In this document: positions 34,242-47,300 of the stretch, piece after piece | Numbering within the stretch: position 1 is the first letter of the stretch | Layout: every line of letters starts with the position of its first letter | Position numbers and translations under genes: made by a program | The notes under the pieces: generated by a model | What the model was told of the DNA's origin: nothing | Databases searched by the model: none | What the model saw: the letters and a program-made list of their open reading frames with translations, nothing else | Assembly: GCF_030272615.1 (NCBI RefSeq) | Contig: NC_081407.1 | Span: 138,822,897 to 138,886,896, forward strand | Direction of reading: 5' to 3' | Origin: Cryptomeria japonica | Lineage: Eukaryota > Streptophyta > Pinopsida > Cupressales > Cupressaceae | DNA length: 64,000 nucleotides

Positions 34242-37200
34242 TCAGTTCTTTGTTGGAGGGGCAGAAATTCCCAATCTGTCTCTGAAGTACTCAAATGATT
34301 CCTTAGGCAAAGGTTTAGTGAAAATATCTGCAATCTTCTCTTTAGTGTTCACATAAACTAGTCTAAATTCATTTGCTTCCACCTTTTCCTTAAAAAAGTT
34401 ATACGTGATAGATATGTGCTTTGTCTTAGAATGAAATACCAAATTCTTTGATATATCAATAGCAGTAGAGTTATCATAGTGAATAACTACCGATCCATTA
34501 CAATCCACCTTTATATCCTTCAACATTTGCTTCATTTATAGAAATTGTGTATAGTTAGTAGCAACAACAACATACTCAGCTTCAACAGTAGATAAAGAAT
34601 TACATGATTGTTTCTTGCTGATCCATGAAACCAATTTCTTTCCAAGAAAGAAAGCTCCACTGGAAGTACTTTTATGGTCATCAACATCTCCAGCCCAATC
34701 ATCATCTGTTTATGCACATAAAGTAAAATCAACATCCTTAGGGTACCACAAACCATTTTTTGATGTACCTTGCAAGTATCAAAAAAATCATTTTCACTGC
34801 ACTCTCATGATTTTCTCTAGGATCACTCTAAAATATTGATACAATACAAATAACATTCATTATGTTAGGCCTTGTCTAAGTTAAATAAAGCAGACCTCCA
34901 ATCATATATTTGTATCTTGTAGGATTTACCGGTGGAGAAACATCTTTCCTTGTCAATTTCTCACTTGTAACCATAGGAGTACTTACCGGTTTAGAATCTC
35001 CCATACCAAATTTTTTCAACAATTCCTTAGCATACTTAGTTTGACAGATGAAAATACCTTTATCAGTTTGAGTAATCTACAAACCAAAGAAAAATTTCAT
35101 TTCCTCAATCATAGACATTTCAAATTCTTTCTCCATATTGTTAGTAAATTCCTTACACAACTTATCTTCACCTCCAAAAATGATGTCATCAATAAATACT
35201 TCAATAATTAGTATATCATTATTAGCGACCTTATAATATAAATTACTATCAACATTACCCTTAGTAAAACCAAGCTTCAAAAGATATTTATCCAGCCTTG
35301 CATACTAAGCTCTAGGTGCTTGTTTCAATCCATATAAAGCTTTCCTTAACCTACCAGGTTGCTCAATATAAACTTCCTCATCAAGATCCCCATTCAAAAT
35401 TGCACACTTAACATCCATCTAATAAACCTTGTAGTTCTTATGAGAACCATAGGCAAGAAATAATCTTACAGCTTCAATCAATCTGATCTAATTCTTCTTC
35501 CATAGCTTTGAACCAATATTCATCTTTACATGCCTCAATTACTGATACCGGTTCAACTTGTAAAATTAAACATATCTCATTAGTTGACAGTCTTCTTCTT
35601 GTCATCACTCCATTGTTCTTATCCCAAATGATATGATCTTCTGAATGATTCAATCTCACATACCTAGGAGTCCTCTGACTCCCTGTTCCTCTTCCCTATA
35701 CTTCAGTTAATGTAGAATTCTCTGATACTGCCGGAGTAACTGGTTCAACACTTTGTTCCAATAAAGGTGCTACCAGTTCAGATATAATAATTTTCACCGT
35801 CGGTTCCTTCTCATAAACTCTGATTTGACCTTTATTCAACTCATCCACTTTGACATTAGCACTCTCCACAATTCTCTGCAATCTCTTGTTATAACATTTA
35901 TATGCTTTTCTTTTATTAGAATAACCAAGAAATATGCCTTCATCACATCTAGGATAAAAATTTGCCAATGATATCATCTCTCCTGATATAACATTTACTA
36001 CCAAATATTCTGAAATACTTAACTATAGGTGTATTGCCAAACCATAATTCATAAGGTGTCTTACCGGTTTCTCTTTTGATATGTACTCTATTGAATGAAT
36101 AAACCGGTGTGCTCACTGCTTCTCTCCAGTAGATATGAGGTAGACTAGCTTCCACCATCATTGTTCTAGCAGCATCCAAGATAGTTTTGTTCTTCCTTTT
36201 CACAACTCCATTCTGCTGAGGTGTTTGGGGAGTAGAAAATTTTCTTCTTATACCATCCTTCTCACAAAAGCTATTAAACTCACCGGATGTGAATTCTCCA
36301 CCATGATCTAACCTCAAACATTTATTCTTCAATCTTGTCTCAGTTTCCACTTTAGCCTTAACAATGATTAGCATGAAATATCTATCACCTTGAAAACTTT
36401 TAACTCTAGCAGGGCCACACAAATCAGTATGAATAAGATCAAGAACATCATTAGATTTATCTTGTATACTCCTAAAAGAAGTTTTGACCTATTTTCCCAT
36501 TTGATATTCTTTACATACCGGATTATAGGGATTCATAATCTTAGGTATATCTCTAACTGCCTTAGTTGAACTGATCTTCACAATGCAATCAAAAATCACA
36601 TGACACAACCTTTTATGCCATAGCCAAATCTCATCAATTTGTGTAATCAAACATGTCTTCTCACGGGAATTCAAATGAAATATATTACCTTTTGTTTATG
36701 TACCGGTTGCAATCTCCAAACCAGATCTGTTAATGATTACGTGCTTTTCATCCTTGAATTGTAATTGAAAACTCTTATTCATCAATTATCCTAAACTCAA
36801 AACATTATGCCTTAAACCTTCAACATAATAAACATTGTCAGTATTGTTCTTACCATCCAATGATATAGTTCCTTTTCCTTTGATCATACATGCTTTGTCA
36901 TCTCCAAATATAACCAGACTGCCATCAAATTCTTGTAAAGATAGAAACTTTCCTTTATCTCCAGTTATATGATGTGAACAACCACTGTCTATGACCCATT
37001 CATCTTTGTCTTCAATTTTAGAAGCAAGTGCCTTCTTTTTAGGTTCATTCTCTTCTAGTGCCGGAATATCTTCCTCGATAGCCAAGAACACCCATTCCTT
37101 CCCATTGTCGAAACCACTAGCAGAGTCTTCTACTGGTTCATCATTAGAATCAGTAATGCCTTCCTCATCCGCTATGTAACATGATTTGTCTATGTTTTTC

Positions 37201-38174
37201 TTGTACTTATACTTGTTTTGATACCCAGGGTTAGACTTAAATGATATTCTAATTCTTTCTTCAAATCTTGAATTTCTTTCAGGACATCTAGATGCAAAAC
37301 GACCAATCTTATTACATGCAAAACATTTGAAATGTGTTTTTCCTTCATACTTACTTCCTACCGGTCCTTTAGGTACTCTTCTAGCAAATAGTGCTTCAAT
37401 TTGCTCAAATTCTTCATCTTCTCTCTTCATATCTTCCAATTCCTTTGCATATAGAGCTTTCCAATATTGCTTACCAGTTGATGATGCAGATGCATGCAAA
37501 ACCGATTCAAACTTCACAGCTCCAAAAGGTCCAAATAATCCAAGCTCAAAAGCAGATAATTTCCCAACCAAGGTATCTTTGTTGATAGATGTATTAGCCA
37601 TTGTTTTCAACTCATTAATTGTAGTAGCCTTCATTTTGCAATCCGGTGGTAGGGCTCTCAGGACTTTAGAAACAATTTCATCTTCTCTCAGAGTTCCACA
37701 ACAACATTGAATTCCCATAACAATCTCATTTATCCTTTCTATGAATGCAGTAATCTTTTCATCATCTTCCATCTTCAGGTTTTCATATCTTACCCGATAA
37801 CCATCAAGTTTAGCAATCTTCACTATAGTGTCACTTTCATTAAGAGTCTCCAACTTATCCCATATAGCCTTTCCAAATGATTTGTCATTTAATCCCATTA
37901 TTTGCTGATTAGAAAGTGCACACAAGAGGGCTTCTCTTGCTCTACAATCATTCTCAAGCCTCTTATCTAGGTTTTCCAGAGGAGGATTACCAGATGTAGG
38001 ATTATAAGGTGTGACACCATTCTATGTGATCTCCCAAATCTCCTTGCCAAGACATCTCAGATGAGTCTCCATCTGAATCTTCCAAAATGTGTAATTTGTT
38101 CCATCAAGCCTCATAATATCTCTCTGAAAGATAGCTCTAGAAGAACTGGATGAACTTGAACTGTTAGATGCCAT
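34242..38174 (-). pseudogene. Copia A gag-pol polyprotein, broken
   Basis: The start codon is at 38172-38174. Gag (UBN2 type) spans about 37200-38174 with an early TAG (38022-38024), and a CCHC knuckle FKCFACNKIG..SRC lies near 37265-37335. The protease motif WVIDSGCSHH (about 36965-36995) is intact. The pre-integrase block is at 36489-36674. The integrase lies at about 35950-36420 and lacks the segment between FMLII and KAKVET, including the first acidic residue. In reverse transcriptase about 190 bp are missing near 35470, though the FIDDIIFG motif (about 35180-35200) survives. RNase H runs to the stop at 34242, ending in IADIFTKPLPKE. Several frameshifts and stops; inactive. Confidence 0.9.
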
Positions 38175-38218
38175 AGGATCTTCCTCAAGCGGTTAAGCTT
38201 TTTGCAGAGAGGACCAAA

Positions 38219-38230
38219 GCTCTAATACCA
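38219..38230 (-). other. Primer binding site of copia A
   Basis: GCTCTAATACCA matches the complement of the initiator tRNA-Met site with one G-to-A change. It lies two bases from the LTR. Confidence 0.8.
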
Positions 38231-38232
38231 AT

Positions 38233-39479
38233 TCTTAGACAGTTCAAATAACCAGAAGACAACTGAGAGGGGGGGGGGGGGGAATCTGTTGTCATAGATT
38301 ACCAGAACCTTAAGCAATTAAAAATTTAATACTGGAACCCAAAACATTAATACCAAAATGTTTAAACAAAATACCAGAATAGTTGTTAAACCAATTAAGA
38401 ATAAACAATAATCATAGAATAACTACCATCTACATGACACCAAGATTTTTACATGGAGAACCTGGTGAAGAGAAATACCACGGTGGGAAACCTACCCCCA
38501 GTCAGATAATACTTTTGTAGCAAGTATGTGAATTATAATTGAGGGGCCTGCACTCGCAAGAAGGCCAACAACCTAGAGCGCACTGCACATCACAAAAGGA
38601 GCCTCACTAACTACATAGAAATCTAGACTACAATCCGGAGAAGAGGTTGAACTACAAAGATAACATCTTCTATGCCAAATTATAGTTCTGATTAAGCTCA
38701 ATACAAGAGGACTAAATCCTCTTACATAAACCAAATTCGATATCCAATGATCGACCAAATCCTCTGCCTGAATGATATTACATTATTCGCACATTACATA
38801 TCCATATCCCATTCCCATGATCTTTTCTCTATCATAATCTACAATGAGATCTTACATCTATATATACAAACCCTCGACCATAAACAATCAGGTCGACTAC
38901 CAGTCAATAAACAAATTACATAATTACAAAACATGTTGGCCTTAGACCAAACAAATAATATCCAACATATAAGACATCCCGAAAACGTATCGAAAATTCC
39001 AATCCATACACTTCATTAAACCAGTCCATGACCTAGACCAACCGGGACCCAATATAGGTCCACATGCTACAACAATGATCTTCATTTGCCAAGTCTCGAA
39101 CATGACCACCAACAACATCCTGAAACTCCACCAGAAGCTGCACCAACACCACTTATGCAATTCATCAAAGATCTTCAACAATATCTCTGTCGACGAAACC
39201 CTCGCCGGAACCACAAGCCAAGCTTCCAAGCAAATAGGATAGCATTTTATCACCAGACCAAAACCAACTTACTGAATATGAACATGAGTATCATGAATAA
39301 GCCAATTCCATAACCAAATCTTACCAGAGTCTACCGGATCATGTCAGATCTAAACCAACTAGAAACTAATCAACCTACCAGGACCAGAAGGGTGCCAATA
39401 AAGCATCCAAACAACTAGTGTTGGCATCAATGACAAAACATCAATGCAACACATAATCAATTCCACCAAATGGCCAAAA
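38233..39479 (-). repeat. 5' LTR of copia A
   Basis: 1247 bp, partner of 32580-33837. It contains a run of about 14 G near 38270-38282 on plus. The outer end reads GGCCAAAA instead of GGCCAACA. Small frames within it recur in the other LTR and are not genes. Confidence 0.87.
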
Positions 39480-41044
39480 ATTATCTTGTAGTCAGGCTCA
39501 TTTTTTGTATTCTTTAATGATGATTGCTTTGTTGTTGGACTGGTTGGATGCCTTGGTAAGCCAGGTCTTGTATTGTTGAGAGCCCATGGTTTTGTGGTAG
39601 TATTTTGTGTTGTTACTCTAAGGTCTAGGTGCATGCAAGGGGGAGAGTGGGCTTCATAGTGACTGACTAGGATCGCATGGAGTGGGCTGCCAGGTCCATC
39701 CGAGGTCCAGATCTCTAGGTATCTCACTAGGAGTTTTCCAATGTATTTAAGTGATAACTTAATTAATAATTCTTGGTTTGGGTAGAATAGTTCATCTTAC
39801 TAAGATAAGAAAATAATTAATCCCCTTTGCGTTGCCCAACAGTTGTTGACCTTGATAGGATTGGGAAGACCTTGGTAAAACCCAAGTAAGCTAATCTCTC
39901 TCACTCCATAAAGTTGAGATGGCTCCACATATGCTTTGGGACATCTAGGACTGGTACCAAGGTACCCACATGTTGCATGTGATGACACTCTTTCTCCCTA
40001 CATGTAGGTCCTAGCGCTTTGATTTCTGCTTGGTTGTGTTGCCTATGGAGGGCTCTGTGTTTGGAGGGTTTGCATTGATGGTCATCATTTGGTTATTTTA
40101 TGTTTGCTTAAGTGTTCCTTATTGTATTGGTCTTTTCTTTGGTTGTTAGGTGTCATCCTAGATCTAGAGTATGCGTGGGATCTTGTGTCATCTCCTAGCA
40201 TGGGGGGTAGTTTGTTTGGTTCCACATGGTCAAGTGGTTTGATGCCTTCTTCCATTGGGATGTTCTTCGTTGGATGATTTTGCGTGGATGTGGATATCTT
40301 ATCTTCTCAGCTTTGGATAGATTGTTGTAGCAGATTGACGTAAATGATTATATGGCATTGTATGTAATGATTCATGATGTAATTGAAAGGTAAATAAGAC
40401 CATGTTCCTTGTGGTGAAGGATATTGTAATCATATATGTTGTAATAGTATGTTGGGAGAATAAATAATGTAACTTGTAATATTGGTTCATTAATGGAAAT
40501 TGATTTATGGATGTTTATATTGTCCTTATGTAATGTTGGATATATATTAGATTACCTTGTGATTAGTTCATGATGACAAAAATGTACAAGCAATTTGGGA
40601 GTAGGAACATTTGGTATTGGTGTTTTAAATTGAAACTTAAAAAGGATTGGTTAAGTATTCTTAGTAGATGGATATGATCATGATATAGAATAGTGAAAGA
40701 TCATGTGTGCATTGTAAGAATGATTCATGCTAGGAATTGGTATGCATTTAGTCCATGGCAGTAATTGTGATAATATGCTTATGATGTTATTATTTATGGG
40801 TAGTTTAAGTGATGACATTGAGATGCCCTAGAGGATACTTTGATATGTTATGGTTATTTCTGCTTGCGTTGTGTTCTTATGTGTAATTGAATATGATGGT
40901 TAGATGTTATATGGTTAATGAATGATTATTGCATTTGTGTAGTTGATGATAATGGTTGCAGTAGTTGATGTTTTTTTTAAAATTTATCTCTATTGCATGT
41001 TAGTTAGTGTACTTCTCTAGGGTATTTTGGCAGACATTATATGC

Positions 41045-41775
41045 AGTATAACTAGTATACTTATATTTTTTTTTAAATATATGTAAAATAATGTTGAGAG
41101 ATATCATATAATTGTCTTGCATGTTTATTACTTGTCAAGAAGGACATGGAGCTGAATAATGCTACACTCTTTCACTCCCATTAAAGATGTAACAATTTCA
41201 TATACTTAGAGACAAGTGGCAATGATTCTATTTTATTCAGAGCAATAAAATAATACTTATAGAGAAACTGAAACATGCATGCATTTACCTGTCATTTACA
41301 CGTCAAATTTATTCAAGATCATTTTTTTATTTACGGATATTTGTATGTCATTGTAGATCCCTCTCAACATAACAAGTTTTTAAAGGCGATTTTTTTTTTG
41401 TATTGTAGAATATTTGAACTCACTACTATTTAGGTTCCTAAAACACTAGTATATCTATATTTAAAAAATTTAGGTAAATTATGCCAAGAGATATCTTATA
41501 ATAGAAGGAAATGTGATGATTACAACAATATTAGTAGTATAAAAGAATTTCAAAAATATAGATAATATTAGAGTTGCTTAAGTATGTACCAACATTATTT
41601 AAGATGACAACATGACCTTGAAATTTAGAATCGTTAGATACTCACAATGCGACCTGATTTTATTGATTGTTCCCTTTTAAATATTATAGCACTCTTCCAC
41701 TATCATTTGAATGTAATGGTTTCATATGGTTGGAGACAAGTGGCAAGGGTTCTGTTTTATTTGGAGTAATAAAAT
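41045..41775. repeat. Two units of the ~400-bp repeat family
   Basis: Unit one runs from CTAGTATACTTATATT (about 41052) to TCTCAACATAACAAG (about 41385). Unit two starts with CTAGTATATCTATATTT (about 41448) and is cut at 41775 by copia B; its remainder continues at 49962-50105. Both carry the GAGACAAGTGGCAA and AGCAATAAAATAA words (unit two with GTAATAAAAT). Together with 22497-22703 they form an array broken up by the gypsy and copia insertions. No gene. Confidence 0.65.
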
Positions 41776-43550
41776 TGTTGGCCATTTGGAGGAATTGATT
41801 ATGTGTTGCATTGATGTTTTGTCATTGATGTCAACACTAGTTGTTTTGGTTGCTTTACCAGTATCCTTCTGGTCCCGATAGATTGTTTGGTTTTTGGTTG
41901 GATTAGATCATGATGATCCAATATGCTTCGGTATGTTTGGGTTATGGAATTGTCTTATTCATGCTACTGATATTCATGTTCAATCAGTTGGTGTTGTTAT
42001 GGTTATCGAATGCTATCCTGCTTGTTGGCAAACTTTGTTTGTTGTTCTGATGAGGGTTTCACTGGTAGAGATTTTTTGAAGATCTTTGATGTTATGCATA
42101 AGTGGTGTTGGTGCGGCTTCTAGTGGAGATTCAAGATGCTGATGGTGATCGTGTTAGATACTTGGTTGATTGGGATCATTGCTTTAGCATGTGTGGACCT
42201 AAATTGGGTCCCGTTTTATCTAGGTTATGGACCAACATAATGTAACGTGTGGACTTCTCGATGTGTTTTTGGGATGTCTTATGGGTTGGATATTATTTGT
42301 TTGGTCTTAGGCCGACATGTTTTGTAATAATGTAATTATTTTATTGTCAAGGTTTTGTATTTATATGATGTAAGATCTCATTGTAGATCATATGTGAGGA
42401 TGTATATGAGCGAATAATGTAATAATCATTCAGGCAGAGGATTTGGTCGATAATTGGTGATCGAGTTGGGTTTATGAAAGAGGATTTAGTCCTCCAGTAT
42501 TGAGCTTAACCAAAATTGTACTCAGACATAGGAGATGTTATCTTTGTAGTTCATTCATTCTTTCGGATTGTAGTATGGATTTTTATGTAGTCAATGAGAC
42601 TCCTTTTGTGATGAGCAATGTGCTCTAGGCAGTTGGCCTTCCTACAAGTGCAGGTCCCTCAATTGTGATCAAATACTTACTATAGAATTATTATCTGACT
42701 GTGGGTAGGCTTCCCACCATGGTTTTTCCCTATACCGGGTTTTCCACGTATAAATCTTGGTGTCATATGGATGTGTAAAGCGGAAAAAGTGATCGAACCC
42801 TAAGTGTTCCCCCCACCACTCCAAGGAGAGAGAAAGGAGGTCACTAGGGTTGACGATTTTCACTTAGGGGAGACTTTACATTCAAAAGAGGGGTTGAAAC
42901 CCACAAGATCCAATCCCACACAATGCAAGATTGGATTCTAAATGAGTTTCAAGGGTTGTGACAGCAAGGCTACCCTCTTTTGTAAAGAATGTAGATAGAA
43001 AGATTGAGCTAGGAATGCATGTAAAGTGAGAAAGATTCACTTATAAATAGAGATAGGAATATAGGATGAAGATGCGGACCTGGAATTAGCAATAAAATGT
43101 CGAGACGATGCTATCCTGCAAATTTGAGCAAAAGTTGATGGGACGATGGTGCCCGGCGTGCACACGGTCCTCCAAAAAATCCACGAAACGAAGGGGGATC
43201 TGTTCGTCTCTGCACAAGGATTCCAGATCTTCAATTACAGCCGCGTACCTGCAACCTACACATAGAAAAGAGAGGATGATTGGGGGGTTAGGGATTAGGG
43301 GTTTGCCCTTAGGTCAAACCCCATTTTTGGAATTAACCAAGAAATGAGAATGCTGTAAATGTAAATGATTGTAATGTAAACAAGTACTGATACCTTGTTG
43401 TAAGAATGTTTGTATTCTTACATGCAAAGGTGTAAATGTTGTTGTATGTTGTAAGTTGTAAGTGATCTCCTCTTCAATGGTTGAATCCTTGTCTTGAATG
43501 CAACACTTAGCCTTGAATGGAGACTTAGAATGCTCAATTGCTTGAAGGAA

Positions 43551-43587
43551 TGCTTGAATGCTTGAATGCTTGAATGCTTGAATGTTT
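43551..43587. repeat. TGCTTGAA microsatellite
   Basis: Four consecutive perfect 8-bp units and one variant, inside the solo LTR. Confidence 0.9.
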
Positions 43588-43793
43588 GAGTGTTTTAATA
43601 TCGCTTCCACATCTTGCACACATATGTCCTTCCTCCTCAAAATGGGAGAGGAAATGTAGTTTATATACTTGCCAATTAGGGTTGAAAGACTGATTTTTCC
43701 GACCTTGGACCGACATAGCAACCTTATTTTCCAATTTGCAAACTTAAAGACCCGAAGCCCCATAAGAGACCGGGCCCAAAATAGGGCCAGGGA

Positions 43794-43884
43794 CTAGGGC
43801 GTTGGGCGCCATGGTCCTGGGGGACCAGGGCACTGGGTGCCATGGTCCTGAAGGACCAGGGCACTGGGCGCCATGATCCCACCT
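43794..43884. repeat. GC-rich ~31-bp tandem repeat with hairpins
   Basis: About three units built from GGGC(A/G)..TGGG(C/T)GCCATGGTCCTG..GGACC. Each contains a GGTCC..GGACC hairpin, and two have the GGCGCC palindrome. It is GC-rich inside an AT-rich solo LTR. Confidence 0.8.
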
Positions 43885-44246
43885 CCAGGGACAGCAGGGT
43901 GCAAGGAGGATCAGGCCAGGGTACAGAAAAATGCAGTTTTTGATGTCATAAACAAGTTTCGGGGTCTCCATTCAGGTTCAGTGTTGCGTTGCCATCGTGA
44001 AGACCCAAATGCAGTCGAAATTGCAAGTGTCGCAATTTTAGGATGCTATAGGATGGTATTTATTCTCTGATTGTTATTTATGCTTAATTGGTTTATCTGC
44101 TATTTTGGTAATTGGTTTATGCATTCTGATATTGATCTTTTGGGTTTTGCTATTAAAGATTTAATTGCTTAAGGTTTCGATAATCTGAGACAACTGATTC
44201 ACCCCCCCTCTTAGTTGTCTTCCGGCTATTTGATTTGTCTAACAAT

Positions 44247-44258
44247 TGGTATCAGAGC
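44247..44258 (+). other. Primer binding site of copia B
   Basis: TGGTATCAGAGC, an exact match to the initiator tRNA-Met site, two bases after the LTR. Confidence 0.92.
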
Positions 44259-44301
44259 TCTGGTCCTCTCTATAGAAGCTTAACTTCTTGAGGAAGATCC
44301 T

Positions 44302-47300
44302 ATGGTGACTAACAGTTCAAGTTCATCTGATTCATCTGCTACTATCTTTCGGAGAGGAATTCCTAGGCTTGATGGAACAAATTACAAAGTATGGAAGATT
44401 CAGATGGAGACTCATCTGAGATGTCTTGGTAAGGAAATTTGGGAAATCATACAGAGTGGTGTTACTCCTTATAATCCAGCATCTGGAAATCCTCCTTTGA
44501 CAAACCTAGATAAGGAGCTTGAGAATGATTGTAGAGCAAGAGAAGCCCTCTTGTGTACACTTTCTGATTATTAAATAATGAGATTAACTGACAAATCATC
44601 TGCAAAGGCTATATGGGACAAGTTGGAGACTCTTAATGAATGTGACCCTATTGTTAAGATTGCTAAACTTGATGGTTACCGGGTGAGATATGAAAACCTG
44701 AAGATGGAAGAAGATGAAAGGATTACTGCATTCATGGAAATGGTAAATGAAATTGTAATGGGAATTCAATGTTGTGGTGGAACTTTGAGTGAAGATGAGA
44801 TAGTTTCTAAAGTTCTGAGAGCTTTGCCACCAGCTTACAAGATGAAGGCTACTGCAATTAATGAATTGAGAACAATGGCTAATACTTCTATCAATAGAGA
44901 TACATTGGTTGGGAAATTATCTGGTTTTGAGCTTGGCTAATTTGGACCTTCTGGAGCTGTAAAGTCTGAACCTGCTTTTCATGAATCTACATCATCAACT
45001 GACAAGCAAGGTTGGAAAGTTTTGTATGCAAAGGAATTGGATGATATGAAGAGAAAAGATGAAGAATTTAAGCAACTTGAAGCCCTATTTACTAGAAGAG
45101 TGCCTAAAGGACCAGTAGAAAGTAAGTATGAAGAAAAAAGACCTTTTAAATGTTTTGCATGTTATAAGATAGGTCATTTTGCATCTAGATGTCCTAAAAG
45201 GAATTCAAGATTTGAAGATAGAGCTAGAAGATCTTTTAAGCCTAACCCTGGACATCAGAATAAGTATAAGTATAGGAAAAATAGAGATAAATCATGCTAC
45301 ATAGCGGATGAGGAAGGTGTGACTGATTTTGATGATGAATCGACATAAGACTCTGCTAGTGGTTCCAACAATGGAAAGGAATGGGTGTTCATGGCTATCA
45401 AGGAAGATGTTCAGGCACTGGAAGATAGTGTACCAGAAGAGAAGGCACTTGCTACTAAAATTGAAGACAAGGATGAATGGGTAATTGACAATGGATGTTC
45501 ACATCATATGAATGGAGATAAAAAGAAGTTTCTATCTTTGCAATAATTTGATGGCGGTCTAGTTATATTCGGAGATGACAAAGCATGTATGATCAAAGGA
45601 AAAATAACTATATCTTTGGATGGTAAGCACAATACTAATAATGTTTATTATGTTGAAGGTCTGAGGCATAATATTTTGAGTGTAGGGCAATTGGTGGATA
45701 AGGGATTTCAATTACAATTCAAGGATGGAAAATGCAAAATCATTAATAGATCTAGATTGGAGATTGCAATTGGTACTCATACAAAAGGTAATATATTTCA
45801 TTTGAATTCCGGTGAGAAGATATGTTTGATTGCACAAATTGATGAGAGTTGGTTATGGCATAAAAGGCTATGTCATGTGAATTTTGATTGCATTGTAAAA
45901 ATCAGTTCAACTAAGGCAGTTAGAGATATGCCTAAGATTGTCAAGCCCTATAATCCAGTATGTAAAGAATGTCAAATGGGAAAATAGGTCAGAACCTCTT
46001 TTAAGAGTATATAAGATAAATCTAATGATGTTCTTGATCTTATTCATACTGATTTGTGTGGCCCTGCTAGAGTTAAAAAGTTTTCAAGGTGATAGATATT
46101 TTATGCTAATTATTGATGATTATTCTAGAATGATGTGGGTTACTTTTCTAAGGAAGAAATCTGAGGCTTTTGAAAAGTTTAAAATATTTAAGGCTAAAGT
46201 TGAGACTAAGATAGGATTGAAGATTAAATGTTTAAAGTTAGATCATGGTGGAGAATTCACTTCTGGTGAGTTTAATATCTTTTGTGAGAGGTATGGAGTT
46301 GTGGAAAGGAAGAACAAAACTATCTTGGATGTTGCTAGAACCATGACGATGGAAGATAATCTACCTCATATCTACTAAAGAGAAGTAGTAAGCACATCAG
46401 TCTATGCATTCAACATAGTACATATCAAAGGAGAAACCGGTAAGACACCTTATGAATTATGGTTTGTAAATACACCTACAGTTAAGTATTTCAGAATCTT
46501 TGGTAGTAAATGTTATATCAAGAGAGATGATATCATTAGCAAATTTGATCCTAGATGTGATGAAGGAATATTTCTTGGTTATTCTAATGAAGGAAACATA
46601 TAGATGTTATAACAAGAGATTGTAGATAATTGTGGAGAGTGCTAATGTCAAGGTGGATGAGCTGAATAAAAGTCTAATCATAGTTTATGAGCAAGAACCA
46701 ATAGTGGAAATAATCATATCTGAACTGGTAATACCTTTACCAAAACAAAATGTTGAGCCAATTACTCCGACAGTATCAAAAAATTCAACAAAGAACATGA
46801 AAGAGGAACAGAGAATCAGAAGACTCCTAGGTATGTGAGGCTGAATCATTCAGAAGATCAGATCATTGGGGATAAGAATAATGGAGTGATGACAAGAAGG
46901 AGATTGGTAGCTAATGAGGTATGTTTAATTTCTCAAGTTGAACCAGTATCAGTAATTGAAGCATGTAAAGATGAATGTTGGATTACAGCTATAGAAGAAG
47001 AATTAGATCAGATTGAGAAGAATAAGACATGGACTTTAGTTCCCCAGCCTAAAAATAAGAATGTTATTGGAACTAAATGGGTTTTTTAGGAATAAATTAA
47101 ATGAAGATTGACAAGTTGTAAGGAATAAAGCTAGATTGATTTGTAAAGGATACTCTCAGAAGGAAGGAATTGATTATGGTGAAACTTTTGCACCGGTAGC
47201 TAGGATTGAAGATGTAAGATTATTTCTTGCCTATGTTGCACATAAAAACTACAAGTTTTATCAGATGGATGTTAAGTGTGCATTTATGATTGGGGATCTT

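Larger units (their letters stand above)
32580..39479 (-). mobile_element. Full-length Ty1/copia element A (minus), TSD ATTAT
   Basis: The 6.9-kb element runs from TGTTATAC (32580) to GGCCAAAA (39479), flanked by ATTAT at 32575-32579 and 39480-39484. It has two LTRs of 1258 and 1247 bp, a primer site, a polypurine tract and a broken gag-pol frame in copia order. It interrupts the 3' LTR of the giant gypsy. It is the same family as element B at 41776-49956, which is inverted relative to it. The terminal CA of the right LTR has decayed to AA. Confidence 0.9.
22713..41040 (+). mobile_element. Giant-LTR Ty3/gypsy element, gag only, nested
   Basis: Two copies of a ~3.85-kb LTR (TGTAGTGTCTCTCC..GCATTACA) flank a 1.7-kb interior with a primer site, a gag frame and a polypurine tract, but no protease-to-integrase region. 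The whole span is 18.3 kb because the 3' LTR has received a solo LTR, a SINE and a full-length copia element. The target duplication is unclear: ATAACTAGTA lies near both ends (22691-22700 and 41048-41057) but not directly at them. The internal deletion of pol makes this dependent on other elements for movement. Confidence 0.85.
28278..41040 (+). repeat. 3' LTR of giant-LTR gypsy, split by insertions
   Basis: The LTR body can be followed in four pieces: 28278-29054, 30745-31083, 31352-32579 and 39480-41040. Each resumes where the 5' LTR copy would continue, apart from the duplicated target bases. It ends CATTAT where the 5' copy has CATTACA. Both copies keep the same small frames and the TGCRTTG cluster, so those belong to the family rather than being recent. 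Confidence 0.85.
42774..44050. mobile_element. 1.28-kb solo LTR, TSD GGATG
   Basis: The insert starts TGTAAAGCGG and ends GATGCTATA, with GGATG at 42769-42773 and 44051-44055; the 3' LTR of copia B shows the empty site. The end is TA rather than CA. It contains an 8-bp TGCTTGAA array (about 43551-43587) and a GC-rich ~31-bp repeat built on GGGCGCCATGGTCCTG (about 43794-43884). It has no gag-pol, so it is a solo LTR. Small frames inside are chance. Confidence 0.75.
41776..44244 (+). repeat. 5' LTR of copia B, split by a solo LTR
   Basis: It spans 41776-44244, about 1187 bp after removing the 42774-44050 insert and one GGATG copy. It ends TTTGTCTAACA two bases before the primer site. The poly-C run near 44203-44209 matches the poly-G of copia A's LTRs. 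Confidence 0.87.

Noticed and set aside
36991-37710. Plus-strand open frames across copia A
   Set aside because: They are antisense shadows of the minus-strand gag-protease frame.
43551-43587. Possible CRISPR-like or regulatory array
   Set aside because: Units are 8 bp and directly adjacent with no spacers; it is a simple microsatellite in a plant genome.
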